A stretch of DNA of 64,000 bases from Xenorhabdus vietnamensis (GCF_002127535.1 NZ_MUBJ01000007.1:137511-201510); one strand, 5' to 3'. Numbered from the stretch's first letter, positions 46,993 to 55,302 are shown. Notes: a model not told the origin generated them from the letters alone. Program-made: numbers and translations.

Positions 46993-48204
46993 CTATGCGC
47001 GCTTAAATTTGCCATGAACAACATTATTACCGTTCTCTAATGCTTCCATATAATCGGCATACCATTGAAGCATCTCTCTACGACCATCAATATACTGAGC
47101 ATGGTTATACGTGCCACGAATAGAGTTCTTATCAACGTGTGCAAGCTGTGTTTCAATCCAAGCAGAGTTATAGTTTTGTTCGTGCAAGATGGTGCTCATA
47201 GTGTGGCGGAAGCCGTGTCCTGTAGCTCTTCCAGCGTATCCAATCCGCTTAATTAATACATTTAATGTCATTGCACTCATTGGCTGGGATTGATTTATTC
47301 TTCCCTGAAAAACATATTTCCTTTGACCTGTAATGGGTTTTATCTGTTCTAAAATATCAATGGCCTGTCTCGATAATGGGATAATGTGAGGGCGACGCAT
47401 TTTCATTTTTTCGGCGGGTATCTCCCATTGAGATTTATCAAAATCAATTTCTGACCATTCGGCTGTACGCAATTCACCGGGGCGAACACCTGTTATCATT
47501 TGTAAACGCATTCCCATCTTTACTATGAAACTCCCTGTATAAGCATTTAAAGCCTTATAAAATGCATGTATCTCATCAACCGCTAAAAATGGGTAGTGTT
47601 CTTTTTTATGCGCAACAAAAGCAGACACTAAATCAGGTGCGGGATTATATTCGGCTCGCCCTGTAACTATTGCATACCGCCACACTTCCCCACAGCGTTG
47701 GCGAACCTTTTTGAGTTTTTCTGTCGCTCCTCGATCATTCATCCGAGATAAAACAGCCATCAGTTCCATTGGTTTAATTTCAGCAATCGGTCTGTTGCCG
47801 ATGTAGGGAAAAACATCCTTTTCAAATGTTTCCATCATTTCTATTGCATAGGAAGCTGACCATCTGTCTTTACGCTTTTCGTACCATTCAAGTGTGATAT
47901 TTTTGAAGGTATTTTCTATTTGGTTTGCGGAAGATATCTTTTCCGCTTTTCTTACTTCACTGGGATTAATTCCGTTAGCAACGAGCTTTCTGGCTTCATC
48001 ACGTTTGGTTCTGGCTTCAATAAGTGTGACTACCGGATAGACCCCCAATGAGATCATTTTAGTTTTACCCGCAAATTGATAACGATATCGCCAGCCTTTG
48101 GAACCATTAGTATCAATTAACAAAGATAACCCGTTGCCATCTGCCAGTGTATAGGCTTTTTCCTTTGGTTTGGCTCGCTTGATTGCCAAATTTGTCAGCT
48201 TCAT
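46993..48204 (-). CDS. int: P4-family tyrosine integrase
   Basis: 403 aa, normal for P4-type integrases. The N-terminal DUF4102 domain starts MKLTNLAIKRAKPKEKAYTLADGNGLSLLI with GWRYRYQFAGKTKMISLGVYP. The catalytic domain has GVRPGELRTAEW (R), HGFRHTMSTIL (HxxR), LAHVDKN (H) and the tyrosine in GTYNHAQY. All catalytic residues are present. It is the right-end gene of the island, reading away from the recombination end near ppdC. No tRNA lies next to it. Confidence 0.94.
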   Translation of the reverse strand: MKLTNLAIKRAKPKEKAYTLADGNGLSLLIDTNGSKGWRYRYQFAGKTKMISLGVYPVVTLIEARTKRDEARKLVANGINPSEVRKAEKISSANQIENTFKNITLEWYEKRKDRWSASYAIEMMETFEKDVFPYIGNRPIAEIKPMELMAVLSRMNDRGATEKLKKVRQRCGEVWRYAIVTGRAEYNPAPDLVSAFVAHKKEHYPFLAVDEIHAFYKALNAYTGSFIVKMGMRLQMITGVRPGELRTAEWSEIDFDKSQWEIPAEKMKMRRPHIIPLSRQAIDILEQIKPITGQRKYVFQGRINQSQPMSAMTLNVLIKRIGYAGRATGHGFRHTMSTILHEQNYNSAWIETQLAHVDKNSIRGTYNHAQYIDGRREMLQWYADYMEALENGNNVVHGKFKRA

Positions 48205-48215
48205 AAATCACCAGT

Positions 48216-48274
48216 ATTGTATAGAAAAATTACAGAAGGAAACCATATACAAAAAACTATACAATAAATTGTAG
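48216..48274. promoter_or_regulatory. Repeated ATTGTATAG motifs in integrase leader
   Basis: ATTGTATAG (48216-48224) is inverted as CTATACAAT (48257-48265), followed by a near copy ATTGTAG (48268-48274). Such repeats upstream of an integrase fit integrase arm or autoregulation sites, or part of the attachment site. Confidence 0.45.
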
Positions 48275-48346
48275 ATATTTAGAAAGACAACAGTAGACTG
48301 AAATAGAATTTAAAATTATAAATTCATTTATTTTACTTGCGGTTAT

Positions 48347-48760
48347 TTACTTTAGTAGACCATAAGAGATATTAGTTTTATATCTCCCACCTGCACAAAA
48401 CCAGCGTTCTAATTTACTTGGTTTATTGTAATGTACTGTCAATTTAACCGTTACTCGATAGCACTCCAAAGAGTGAAATTCTCGCTGAAATTCCATTTTC
48501 CATCCCCGTTGTATTATTGCCTCTCCTTCTGTTTCCTTCGGAGCAATCTGGCCTTCCCAACGCTCATATTGTTCCAACTGATCATGGGCATATCGTACCA
48601 CCTTGAGCTGTCCCCAATATTGTTGGAAATTGGCTGACAATGCTTGATGGTAACGCATTAAACCCAATAAAGAGATCGCAAATACGGCAGATGCAACCAT
48701 AACTTCAGGTAAACTCATCCCCTCTTGTCGCCCAAATAAGCTGTGCATTTTCATAAACAA
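48347..48760 (-). CDS. ppdC: Prepilin peptidase-dependent protein C
   Basis: 137 aa pseudopilin-like protein. A short leader ends in QEG before MSLPEVMVASAVFAISLLGL, the type IV prepilin cleavage site and hydrophobic helix. The role of the ppd genes in enterobacteria is unclear; they resemble minor pilins that could prime pilus or secretion assembly. It overlaps ygdB by 10 bp. In E. coli it directly precedes recC; here the P4-like island follows. Confidence 0.85.
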   Translation of the reverse strand: MFMKMHSLFGRQEGMSLPEVMVASAVFAISLLGLMRYHQALSANFQQYWGQLKVVRYAHDQLEQYERWEGQIAPKETEGEAIIQRGWKMEFQREFHSLECYRVTVKLTVHYNKPSKLERWFCAGGRYKTNISYGLLK

Positions 48761-49209
48761 AATTCAGCCTGAGAAACCGGGCAAAAATCCAGCCAGCCAC
48801 TTTCAATAGGAACCAGTGTTGCAGGAATAAGTGTATCTTGATTTAAATGTTTCATCTGTTTCATCCATTGATAAAGTTCAAGCTTTTCTCCTGATGTGAA
48901 TTGAGCGACACCTTTTAATAAAAAAAGATCACCTGAATAGTGCTTAAGACAACTATTCAAATTAAACTCAGTTTGTTGCAGACAAAACCAAGTGCTCATT
49001 TCTTTCTGATTAATCGGCCATGATTGAGCCTTTCCCCATATCAATGATGATTCAGCCCGCAGAAAAGCATTCAAATAATTTTGTTCATCCATCATCATGA
49101 GCATCGCGCTTTCCTGTTGATAATGGAGCGCTTTCAACATCATCAAACTCAGTGCCAATAGCATCATTATTGATACCAACAAAACATTTCCCTGTTGCTT
49201 ATCTGTCAT
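48751..49209 (-). CDS. ygdB: YgdB, DUF2509 pseudopilin-operon protein
   Basis: 152 aa from the ATG at 49209 (MTDKQQGNVLLVSIMMLLALSL). It has the single N-terminal hydrophobic helix typical of this PilX-like protein, then ESSLIWGKAQSW. An earlier in-frame start at 49257 would run through a dispersed repeat and was not chosen. It occupies the same place as E. coli ygdB between ppdB and ppdC. Confidence 0.82.
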   Translation of the reverse strand: MTDKQQGNVLLVSIMMLLALSLMMLKALHYQQESAMLMMMDEQNYLNAFLRAESSLIWGKAQSWPINQKEMSTWFCLQQTEFNLNSCLKHYSGDLFLLKGVAQFTSGEKLELYQWMKQMKHLNQDTLIPATLVPIESGWLDFCPVSQAEFCL

Positions 49210-49229
49210 ATTCTCTTCATGTCCCGATA

Positions 49230-49334
49230 TAAATGCCTTTTCATAATAGTGATACATTTAGAGCTTGAAGCTCTCTTACTCCTTGCGGTGCGAAGAATAA
49301 TAAGAAAGTGATCTAACATTTTGGAAACTTATTT
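49230..49334 (-). repeat. Dispersed ~105-bp hairpin repeat, copy 2
   Basis: This is the reverse complement of the element at 27397-27498, with scattered changes. Its boundaries fall exactly between the ygdB start and the ppdB stop. It has the same inner hairpin as copy 1 but with mismatches (CTTACTCCTTG against GAAGAATAATAAG). Confidence 0.8.
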
Positions 49335-49944
49335 ATTCCCTGATATTACGCAGCCGAATTGTCGCTTGATGACGATGCACAATCGATGAGGATTTCAACC
49401 AACGGGCATTAATGGACAAAGTGATAAAAATTACTCCGTCTTTTGTGCGTGATTTTTCAAGATGAAAAACATCAATGACGATCTCTTTTGGATCAAACAG
49501 CCTTTCCCAACCAGTTTCCTGACAATCTTCAGCCCCTCTCTTCCACTCAAGGGCTCGGTTGTTTAACCGATAACCAAAAAACTCAGACTCAATATGATCA
49601 GGTTTTTCCCATCGATTATTTAAATTGAGATCAAAAGCAGCAATAAAACAGGAGTTGGCGGTTTCTGTATTTTTCTTTTTAATTATCAGTGGAGCACCTT
49701 CACACTGTTTTTTCTCCAGGCAATAACCTGCTCGTCGGATATCTTTCTCTATCAAATAAGCCGTTCTACTCACCAAATAATGCAATCTATATTTACGGTA
49801 AAGATCGAGAATCTGGACTGATAAAACCGGATACGTTTTCGTCATGGCAACAAAAATCACGCTACTGATCAGCAGGGCTATCATTATTTCCAGCAAGGAA
49901 AATCCTTCCTGTTTTGGTTTAAAACAGAAAATAGTCAAAATCAT
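49333..49944 (-). CDS. ppdB: Prepilin peptidase-dependent protein B
   Basis: 203 aa. The leader ends KQEG before FSLLEIMIALLISSVIFVAM, a classical type IV prepilin motif with Glu5. A PilW/GspJ-like domain follows (RRAGYCLEKKQ, DFNLNNRWEKPDHIE). It overlaps ppdA by 4 bp and forms a leftward operon ppdA-ppdB-ygdB-ppdC. Confidence 0.86.
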   Translation of the reverse strand: MILTIFCFKPKQEGFSLLEIMIALLISSVIFVAMTKTYPVLSVQILDLYRKYRLHYLVSRTAYLIEKDIRRAGYCLEKKQCEGAPLIIKKKNTETANSCFIAAFDLNLNNRWEKPDHIESEFFGYRLNNRALEWKRGAEDCQETGWERLFDPKEIVIDVFHLEKSRTKDGVIFITLSINARWLKSSSIVHRHQATIRLRNIRE

Positions 49945-50447
49945 GGGTTTTTTATTCCCTCACAATTAGGAAGCTGATTAATTGTATTGCTGCATGTCCT
50001 GATCCGACCACGCCCCGAAATCACGACACTAATTTCACCTGCCGAGTTTGCCAAAGTGAAACTCGCCGGCATCGCTGTATTCCTGATCCCATAAAAATCA
50101 ATGCGATCAGCCGTGGAAAATGACAAAAATACATCTTCATGAGGAGAATTAACAAGCTCCCCATCACTTTCATTGCAATCAGTAACTTTGGTTATAGACG
50201 ATACCAAGCACCAATGTTGCCCTACCATCAACCATAAGGTGCGATCCTGATTCAAATAATTTGCCAAAGCCTGTTGCCTTTCCATAAAGGACAACACATT
50301 ATGCACTGAAGATTGTAACCGCAGACGACTTTGATATTCCCCCCAATAATACAATCCCCAGGACAAACTGATCGAAATGATGATCATCGCAATCATTACT
50401 TCTAACAATGTAAATCCATTTTTGTTGTTTATATATTTATACGCCAT
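49941..50447 (-). CDS. ppdA: Prepilin peptidase-dependent protein A
   Basis: 168 aa from the ATG at 50447 (MAYKYINNKNG before FTLLEVMIAMIIISISLSWG), which gives a short leader ending in Gly, as required by prepilin peptidase. An in-frame start 26 codons earlier would give an implausible leader. It is GspH/FimT-like and the first gene of the ppd operon. Confidence 0.85.
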   Translation of the reverse strand: MAYKYINNKNGFTLLEVMIAMIIISISLSWGLYYWGEYQSRLRLQSSVHNVLSFMERQQALANYLNQDRTLWLMVGQHWCLVSSITKVTDCNESDGELVNSPHEDVFLSFSTADRIDFYGIRNTAMPASFTLANSAGEISVVISGRGRIRTCSNTINQLPNCEGIKNP

Positions 50448-50630
50448 TATTTCCCGACTTATATATTGCTCTCGGTTTTGGTCAAGGGAAATATCTACTA
50501 TTAGAAATAGAATAAACAGTGGCACTATTTATTTATGCGAACAGATTTGAAAAAAAAGCAGATGTGTTACTTTTTTACATTTTAGTTGCGTGATAGTTCA
50601 CAAAATGAAATTTAAAAATCACAAAATAAG

Positions 50631-50660
50631 AAAAAAGAGTAGAATAGTAATCTACTCTTT
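50631..50660 (-). terminator. Terminator of dioxygenase cluster
   Basis: On the minus strand AAAGAGTAGA-TTACTAT-TCTACTCTTT is a perfect 10-bp stem followed by TTT and T-rich sequence. It lies about 100 bp after the dioxygenase stop and separates it from ppdA. Confidence 0.85.
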
Positions 50661-50756
50661 AATAGTTACATTTATGTTAATCGATATTTTTATATCTAAA
50701 TTTATTTTTGATAAATTTAAACACATTGGGTATAAATTATTTTATTATAAAATAAT

Positions 50757-51935
50757 CTAAACTATAAAACGTGTATTAATAATTCTGGGTTCTTCAAGAG
50801 TATCTGAGCTTGCCTGTTTAATATTTGTTAACGCACAAGTTCGCAATAACCATCTATCATAGCCATCATAACGTGGTATAAACTCTGAACGACCATGTAC
50901 GCAGCGATTATTATTAATGATAAGTAAGTCTCCAGCTTCAAGGGCAACCCAATATTTATGTTTATTAGCAATTTTTTTAAGTTTATCAAGAACTAATTCA
51001 GCCTCTGAATTAAGCCCTTTCATTAAATCCAAATCATAGATCATATAAGGATCATTAGGATTTCCATAAAGAATTGAAGTCAGAGGGCCATTACCTTTTA
51101 CTCCATTAGGGCTGCCATAAGAGTAATCTATTCCTGTAATAAAGAGTGGCTCAGACAATATTTTAATTTCTTTAAGAGACAAATCTCGGAGCATCATCTT
51201 AGCACTTGATGTAAAAGTTTTAGCATTTTTTTCATGATCTTGACGTAAACAATACAGTAAAACGTAATCACACATTAATGGATGAAAAGCAATTTCCGTA
51301 TGAAAATCAAGTTCTTTCTTTGAACTTTCCGATGACAATAGGAACTCTTTTTTTATACTGGGAACCAAATTCTGGAATATGTTGCCATTTTTTTCTTGTG
51401 AATACCCAACAGCACAACCAAGGAATTCTGAAATCATGGCTAACCACAATTCACCATAAAAATTTCCTTTGTCAGGATAATGCAATGCATGTGATGGAGT
51501 GGGAGGTAAAATACCATCAAAATTTAAGCCTTTTAATAGCAATACGCCATAATCATTACCATAATTTTTAAAATTGTATAAATTTTCTATAAATTCTTGG
51601 TTAAGATAGGTTATTCGTTTAAAACTTTCGGAAAGAAATTTATTCAGACAATTGTAAGGGCTATTCATTTGATCATCATAGAATCCCTTATTAATTAACT
51701 CATCATTATCCACATGAATAATATGGCTACCTTTGATTTTAGATAAATCATGAGTAATGTCTGATTTTTCATATTCTTTTATATTGTTAGAAAAACTCGT
51801 ATCCGACTGAAAATAGAGCTTTTTTTTATCGCTATCAATAATGTCTCCAATTATTCTTTTTAAAAAATTCTCATTATCGTATTTTGCGAAATAGAATGAT
51901 GAATAAGTATTCAATAAACCAAGATAAGTGCTCAA
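50757..51935 (-). CDS. Fe(II)/2-oxoglutarate dioxygenase, VioC/AsnO type
   Basis: 392 aa frame. The iron motif H-x-E is in LDFHTEIAFHP. The distal histidine and oxoglutarate arginine are in NNNRCVHGRSEFIPRYDGYDRWLLR, very like the arginine hydroxylase VioC and asparagine hydroxylase AsnO. Such enzymes beta-hydroxylate free or carrier-bound amino acids for natural products. The frame opens with TTG inside the end of the IS630 transposase and has no Met for about 85 codons. The first part is therefore uncertain and may be IS-derived or a truncated longer protein. The low G+C matches the cluster up to 55169. Confidence 0.8.
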   Translation of the reverse strand: MSTYLGLLNTYSSFYFAKYDNENFLKRIIGDIIDSDKKKLYFQSDTSFSNNIKEYEKSDITHDLSKIKGSHIIHVDNDELINKGFYDDQMNSPYNCLNKFLSESFKRITYLNQEFIENLYNFKNYGNDYGVLLLKGLNFDGILPPTPSHALHYPDKGNFYGELWLAMISEFLGCAVGYSQEKNGNIFQNLVPSIKKEFLLSSESSKKELDFHTEIAFHPLMCDYVLLYCLRQDHEKNAKTFTSSAKMMLRDLSLKEIKILSEPLFITGIDYSYGSPNGVKGNGPLTSILYGNPNDPYMIYDLDLMKGLNSEAELVLDKLKKIANKHKYWVALEAGDLLIINNNRCVHGRSEFIPRYDGYDRWLLRTCALTNIKQASSDTLEEPRIINTRFIV

Positions 51936-52480
51936 GAAAAATTAATTGCAAATTTATCGCCATAACCTTCCAATAAAGTATTTAGCTCATACTCCATTGT
52001 ATCCTGAGTCCAGGTGATAAAACGTCGCCAGTGATATTTGGCTTGTTTCCAGATGATTTCAATCAGATTCAGCTCGGGGCTGTAGGCAGGAAGATAAAGT
52101 AAAAGCAGGTTATGTTCTCGTAACCAGCGATTTCTGATTTTTTCCTCGATCCCATGGTGGATACGGGCATTATCCAACACTAAAAATGTCAGGCGGTTGT
52201 CCCCTTGTTTGGCGACCTGCTCTAAAAAATCAATCACATTAGCGCGTGTGATACTGCCTGATGTTGTCTGGTAAAACAGCGTGTTGTCCGTGTAATTTAA
52301 CGCCCCCAGAACCGACCGTCTGTCATGGTCTTGAGGCTCAGTCTCATGGGGTTTACCCCGTGGGCTCCATCCATATTGGATCGGAGGAGACGCAGCAAAA
52401 CCGGCCTCATCAAAATAGAGCAGTCGATAATGGCCTAACCGTGCTCCGCTCTTAATTTTATTCAGTAAGGCGGATTTTTT
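51932..52480 (-). CDS. IS630 transposase, DDE part (OrfB)
   Basis: About 182 codons in the -1 frame relative to OrfA. The catalytic residues are in LLYFDEAGFAAS (D), TFLVLDNARIHHG (D) and SPELNLIEIIWKQAK (E). No start codon with a good site opens this frame at the DDE domain. It is probably reached by frameshifting at the A6 run (52475-52480 on the minus strand), where GCT-AAA-AAA-TCC continues from CTA-AAA-AAT. If not programmed, the element is a pseudogene. Confidence 0.8.
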   Translation of the reverse strand, partial: KKSALLNKIKSGARLGHYRLLYFDEAGFAASPPIQYGWSPRGKPHETEPQDHDRRSVLGALNYTDNTLFYQTTSGSITRANVIDFLEQVAKQGDNRLTFLVLDNARIHHGIEEKIRNRWLREHNLLLLYLPAYSPELNLIEIIWKQAKYHWRRFITWTQDTMEYELNTLLEGYGDKFAINFS

Positions 52481-52935
52481 AGCAAACTCCGTTTCATTGC
52501 GCTTTTTTTAATCGACCGGCGGGTTCGTTTATAGGTGAGTCCCTGCTTTTTCAGGGTATTCGCCAACGTTTCAAGCGTACAGGGCAGGAAACCATGCTTT
52601 GCCTCAACGCACTGGGCTATTCTGGCTAGCGTCAGGGACTCTGCGCTGGCGGCTTCGACCGCAGTGGCAATCATTTCAGGTGTCATGGCAAGATACCGGC
52701 CTCCGGCATGACCCCCTAATAATCCCGCTATCCCTGAATTGTGCCATGTGTGAACCCAGTTGTAGATAACTCGGACACTGCATCCTATCTCAGCGGCGAT
52801 CTGAGGTGGTTTTTCTCCTCTGGCAAGCATGAGCAATCCCGTTCCTCGCGTCCGAATGTCCCGGTGTGGATGATTCAAAGCAAGTTGTTGCAATGTAATT
52901 TGTTCAGGCTCAGAAAGTGTTATCTGCGATTTCAT
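52462..52935 (-). CDS. IS630 transposase, DNA-binding part (OrfA)
   Basis: 157 aa. The helix-turn-helix is PPQIAAEIGCSVRVIYNWVH, followed by the linker HNSGIAGLLGGHAGGRY and a second winged part ARIAQCVEAKHGF, TLANTLKKQGLTYKRTRR. It ends by stop at 52462, just after the slip site that leads into the DDE frame. It binds the IS ends. Confidence 0.85.
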   Translation of the reverse strand: MKSQITLSEPEQITLQQLALNHPHRDIRTRGTGLLMLARGEKPPQIAAEIGCSVRVIYNWVHTWHNSGIAGLLGGHAGGRYLAMTPEMIATAVEAASAESLTLARIAQCVEAKHGFLPCTLETLANTLKKQGLTYKRTRRSIKKSAMKRSLLKNPPY

Positions 52936-53006
52936 AAAAATAGGCGAAAAATCTGGTTATCGTGTTATCGATCATAGCAATAATGCAGATAATTTATCTT
53001 ATTAAC

Positions 53007-53519
53007 TTAATAGAATTTTTTATTGTTTTTATTCTTTTTCAATCCAATAACAAAATCGTTGTAATTGATAAAACTCTGCCATCCCTTATAATCAAAAAAC
53101 TGTCGCACATAATTACCATGCAAATGGAAACTCTCTCCCCCGTAATTTATTTTCATTTCTCCATCAAGTTGATTTAAATAATCATATTTTTTATGTTTAA
53201 ACTCTATATTCTTAGTAATAACCTCTTTGCTCATCGAGTTACTTTCAGTATGCGAATAAATTTCAGACAAAGAAAATATAATAGATATATTTGGTTGCTC
53301 ATCTATATTATTTTGTGAAACATCATTAGTTGTAATCAGAATATCAATATCACTTATACAATTCCCTCTTGATATATAATCGTCTATATTACACACATCA
53401 AAGTTATAATTTATAAAAAAATCAATTATATTACCAAATGAGTTTATAGAAATATTATCTCTCCCTAATTTATTATAAAAAGAATCATCATATACAACAA
53501 GCAAACTTCTACCTTTCAT
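53007..53519 (-). CDS. Unknown protein in dioxygenase cluster
   Basis: 170 aa, AT-rich, not recognised. The N-terminus (GRSLLVVYDDSFYNKLGRD) and DISILITTNDV-like region alternate strand and helix, as in a Rossmann-like or pre-ATP-grasp fold, but no catalytic signature is visible. GAGG with suitable spacing precedes the ATG. It ends shortly before the right side of the IS630 element. It could be a full small gene or the N-terminal piece of a protein cut by the IS. Confidence 0.55.
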   Translation of the reverse strand: MKGRSLLVVYDDSFYNKLGRDNISINSFGNIIDFFINYNFDVCNIDDYISRGNCISDIDILITTNDVSQNNIDEQPNISIIFSLSEIYSHTESNSMSKEVITKNIEFKHKKYDYLNQLDGEMKINYGGESFHLHGNYVRQFFDYKGWQSFINYNDFVIGLKKNKNNKKFY

Positions 53520-53550
53520 TACCTAACCTCATCTATTTTAAATAAGAACA

Positions 53551-53575
53551 GCATCAATAAACTTCATATTGATGC
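53551..53575 (-). terminator. Hairpin after LysE gene
   Basis: GCATCAATA (53551-53559) and TATTGATGC (53567-53575) pair perfectly around 7 nt. On the minus strand TGTTCTTATTT follows. It may attenuate transcription into the next gene. Confidence 0.55.
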
Positions 53576-53630
53576 CCCTGACTCTATAGATAAATTCGGA
53601 CAGAAATCACATATTACAGAAATAAATTAT

Positions 53631-54272
53631 TTACATAAAAATGGCGCTTGCTAACATAACAAATCCAAATAACAATAAAAATGCATTAGTAATAGACTCA
53701 ATAATAACTTGGGAATTACCTTTTAAAAATACATTCTGGATATAAGATAGTGCATAAACAAATATAATCCACCAAAATACACCAATGATAATATCAATAA
53801 TTCCAAGTATGATAACTTGTCTGAGTGGGGGTAGTGATGGATTAATAAATTGAGGTAAAATACTGATAAAAAATATGGCTACTTTGGGATTAAATACATT
53901 GGCCATAAGCCCGATTAAAAAAGGGTTTCTTTTCTGTTTGATTACATCTTGTGAAACTGTAATAGACTGTTGTTGATTTTTATTGCGATAAATCTCTCTT
54001 AGCCCAGAGATTCCCAGATAAACAAGATAAAAGGCTCCAATTATTTGCAATATACTAAACGCTATTTTCGATGTCGCCAGAATAACCGTAGCACCCAATG
54101 ATCCTAAAACAAGGTGAAAAAACAGCCCTGATTGCACGCCAAATGCAGTGAGCATGCCTTCCTTTTTACTCTTGAATACACCTTTACTGATAACCGCCCA
54201 ATCTGGGCCAGGGGTCAGATAAGAGAGTAACGCCAATAAAATAAATACAGACATCAATTCAAAGCCAATCAT
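53631..54272 (-). CDS. LysE/RhtB-family amino acid exporter
   Basis: 213 aa with about six hydrophobic segments. The family opening LLALLSYLTPGPDWAVISKG has the conserved PGP, and GAFYLVYLGISGLREI plus NPFLIGLMANVFNPKVAIFF are typical. Members export amino acids or analogues across the inner membrane. It begins 6 bp after the AlaX-like gene, so they are co-transcribed. In this context it may export the product of the dioxygenase. Confidence 0.9.
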   Translation of the reverse strand: MIGFELMSVFILLALLSYLTPGPDWAVISKGVFKSKKEGMLTAFGVQSGLFFHLVLGSLGATVILATSKIAFSILQIIGAFYLVYLGISGLREIYRNKNQQQSITVSQDVIKQKRNPFLIGLMANVFNPKVAIFFISILPQFINPSLPPLRQVIILGIIDIIIGVFWWIIFVYALSYIQNVFLKGNSQVIIESITNAFLLLFGFVMLASAIFM

Positions 54273-54278
54273 CTTTTA

Positions 54279-55169
54279 TTATCTCAACTTGCAGTGTGTT
54301 ATTATTTCAATATATTCATCACTTTCTCCTGGATTTATTTCCACTTTAAAGTCCTTTATTTCTTCTGTATTTTTTATATGAGTCCCACCACAAGGGATAA
54401 CAACTGGATAATTTTCTACAAAACTTTTCCATAATCGCAAATCCCCAATGTTTTTTGATATGTATTCAACCTGTATTTCGTTACCGATTGACAACCAATT
54501 TTTCAGGGTAAGATTAATTTCTTCATTAACACTATCAATATCCTGCAAAAAGGCTGCCTTATCAAATCCTTTTTTCTTTATCGACTTACCAAACCGATAT
54601 ATATCTACAGATTGCAATTCAGAAATTGATGATTTAAATATTGATGCCTTATCTAAATTAAAGTTACCTAAACTATCTGTATCATAATTTTTATTCCAAT
54701 ATTTATTGGCCGCCTTGTTTAGAGCCAAGGACATAAAATGCACCATGCTATGTACCGCACTGATTTTATGTCTGGCTTCCGCATCAACAGATAATTTAAC
54801 TTTTTTACTTATAATAATTTTTCTATCTATAATAAAATTTTCTTCCAGACCATTTAATGACTCTAAATAGTGTGCTGGAATAAGCTTATCTTCTGAATTT
54901 AATTTATTAGGTATATTCTGGTCAATATAAACCTGTCCGTCAATGATAGCCGCAGTATAAGTTTTGACAATATTTAGTATATGAGTACCAAAGGCTATAA
55001 CTCCGACGTCACTTTTTTGATCTTCCCATTTATAGTTTTTGGGATAAAAAGGGCTATTTTCTGTAATAATAATATAACCATCATTATATTTGAATATATC
55101 AATTACTGCTGCATCCAGACTCAATTCCCCAGTCATAAATGAGGATTCAATTACTGAGTTACTTAACAT
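54279..55169 (-). CDS. AlaX-like alanyl-tRNA editing protein
   Basis: 296 aa. Both zinc motifs of the AlaRS editing domain are kept: the histidine pair in HSMVHFM (HxxxH) and CGGTHIKNTEEI (CxxxH). The N-terminal barrel has ITENSPFYPKNYKWEDQ instead of the usual FYPxGGGQ, so it is divergent. AlaX proteins deacylate mischarged tRNA in trans. Stand-alone versions also appear in biosynthetic clusters for amino acid analogues. First gene of the leftward cluster, with AGGTGA upstream of the ATG and a promoter-like TTGACA before it. Confidence 0.85.
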   Translation of the reverse strand: MLSNSVIESSFMTGELSLDAAVIDIFKYNDGYIIITENSPFYPKNYKWEDQKSDVGVIAFGTHILNIVKTYTAAIIDGQVYIDQNIPNKLNSEDKLIPAHYLESLNGLEENFIIDRKIIISKKVKLSVDAEARHKISAVHSMVHFMSLALNKAANKYWNKNYDTDSLGNFNLDKASIFKSSISELQSVDIYRFGKSIKKKGFDKAAFLQDIDSVNEEINLTLKNWLSIGNEIQVEYISKNIGDLRLWKSFVENYPVVIPCGGTHIKNTEEIKDFKVEINPGESDEYIEIITHCKLR

Positions 55170-55204
55170 GTCAATTTCACCTGCTGTTTATGTTATAAAC
55201 AACC

Positions 55205-55232
55205 AATCTACTTATTGATTAAAAAATGTCAA
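55205..55232 (-). promoter_or_regulatory. Putative promoter of the AlaX-LysE cluster
   Basis: On the minus strand TTGACA (55232-55227) and TAGATT (55210-55205) are separated by 16 bp, about 35 bp upstream of the AlaX-like start. The -35 is a perfect match. Confidence 0.6.
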
Positions 55233-55302
55233 GTTCTCTGCAAGATGCATTTTCCGCACGAAATATAATTAATGAAATAAATAATTCATTAAGGTAAATA
55301 AA

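Larger units (their letters stand above)
51932..52935 (-). mobile_element. IS630-family insertion sequence (coding part)
   Basis: Two overlapping frames make one IS630/Tc1-mariner transposase. The right part carries the helix-turn-helix domain, the left part the DDE domain. The ends and TIRs could not be fixed by eye. The element separates the dioxygenase gene from the upstream genes of the same cluster. It is on the same strand as the cluster. Confidence 0.85.
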
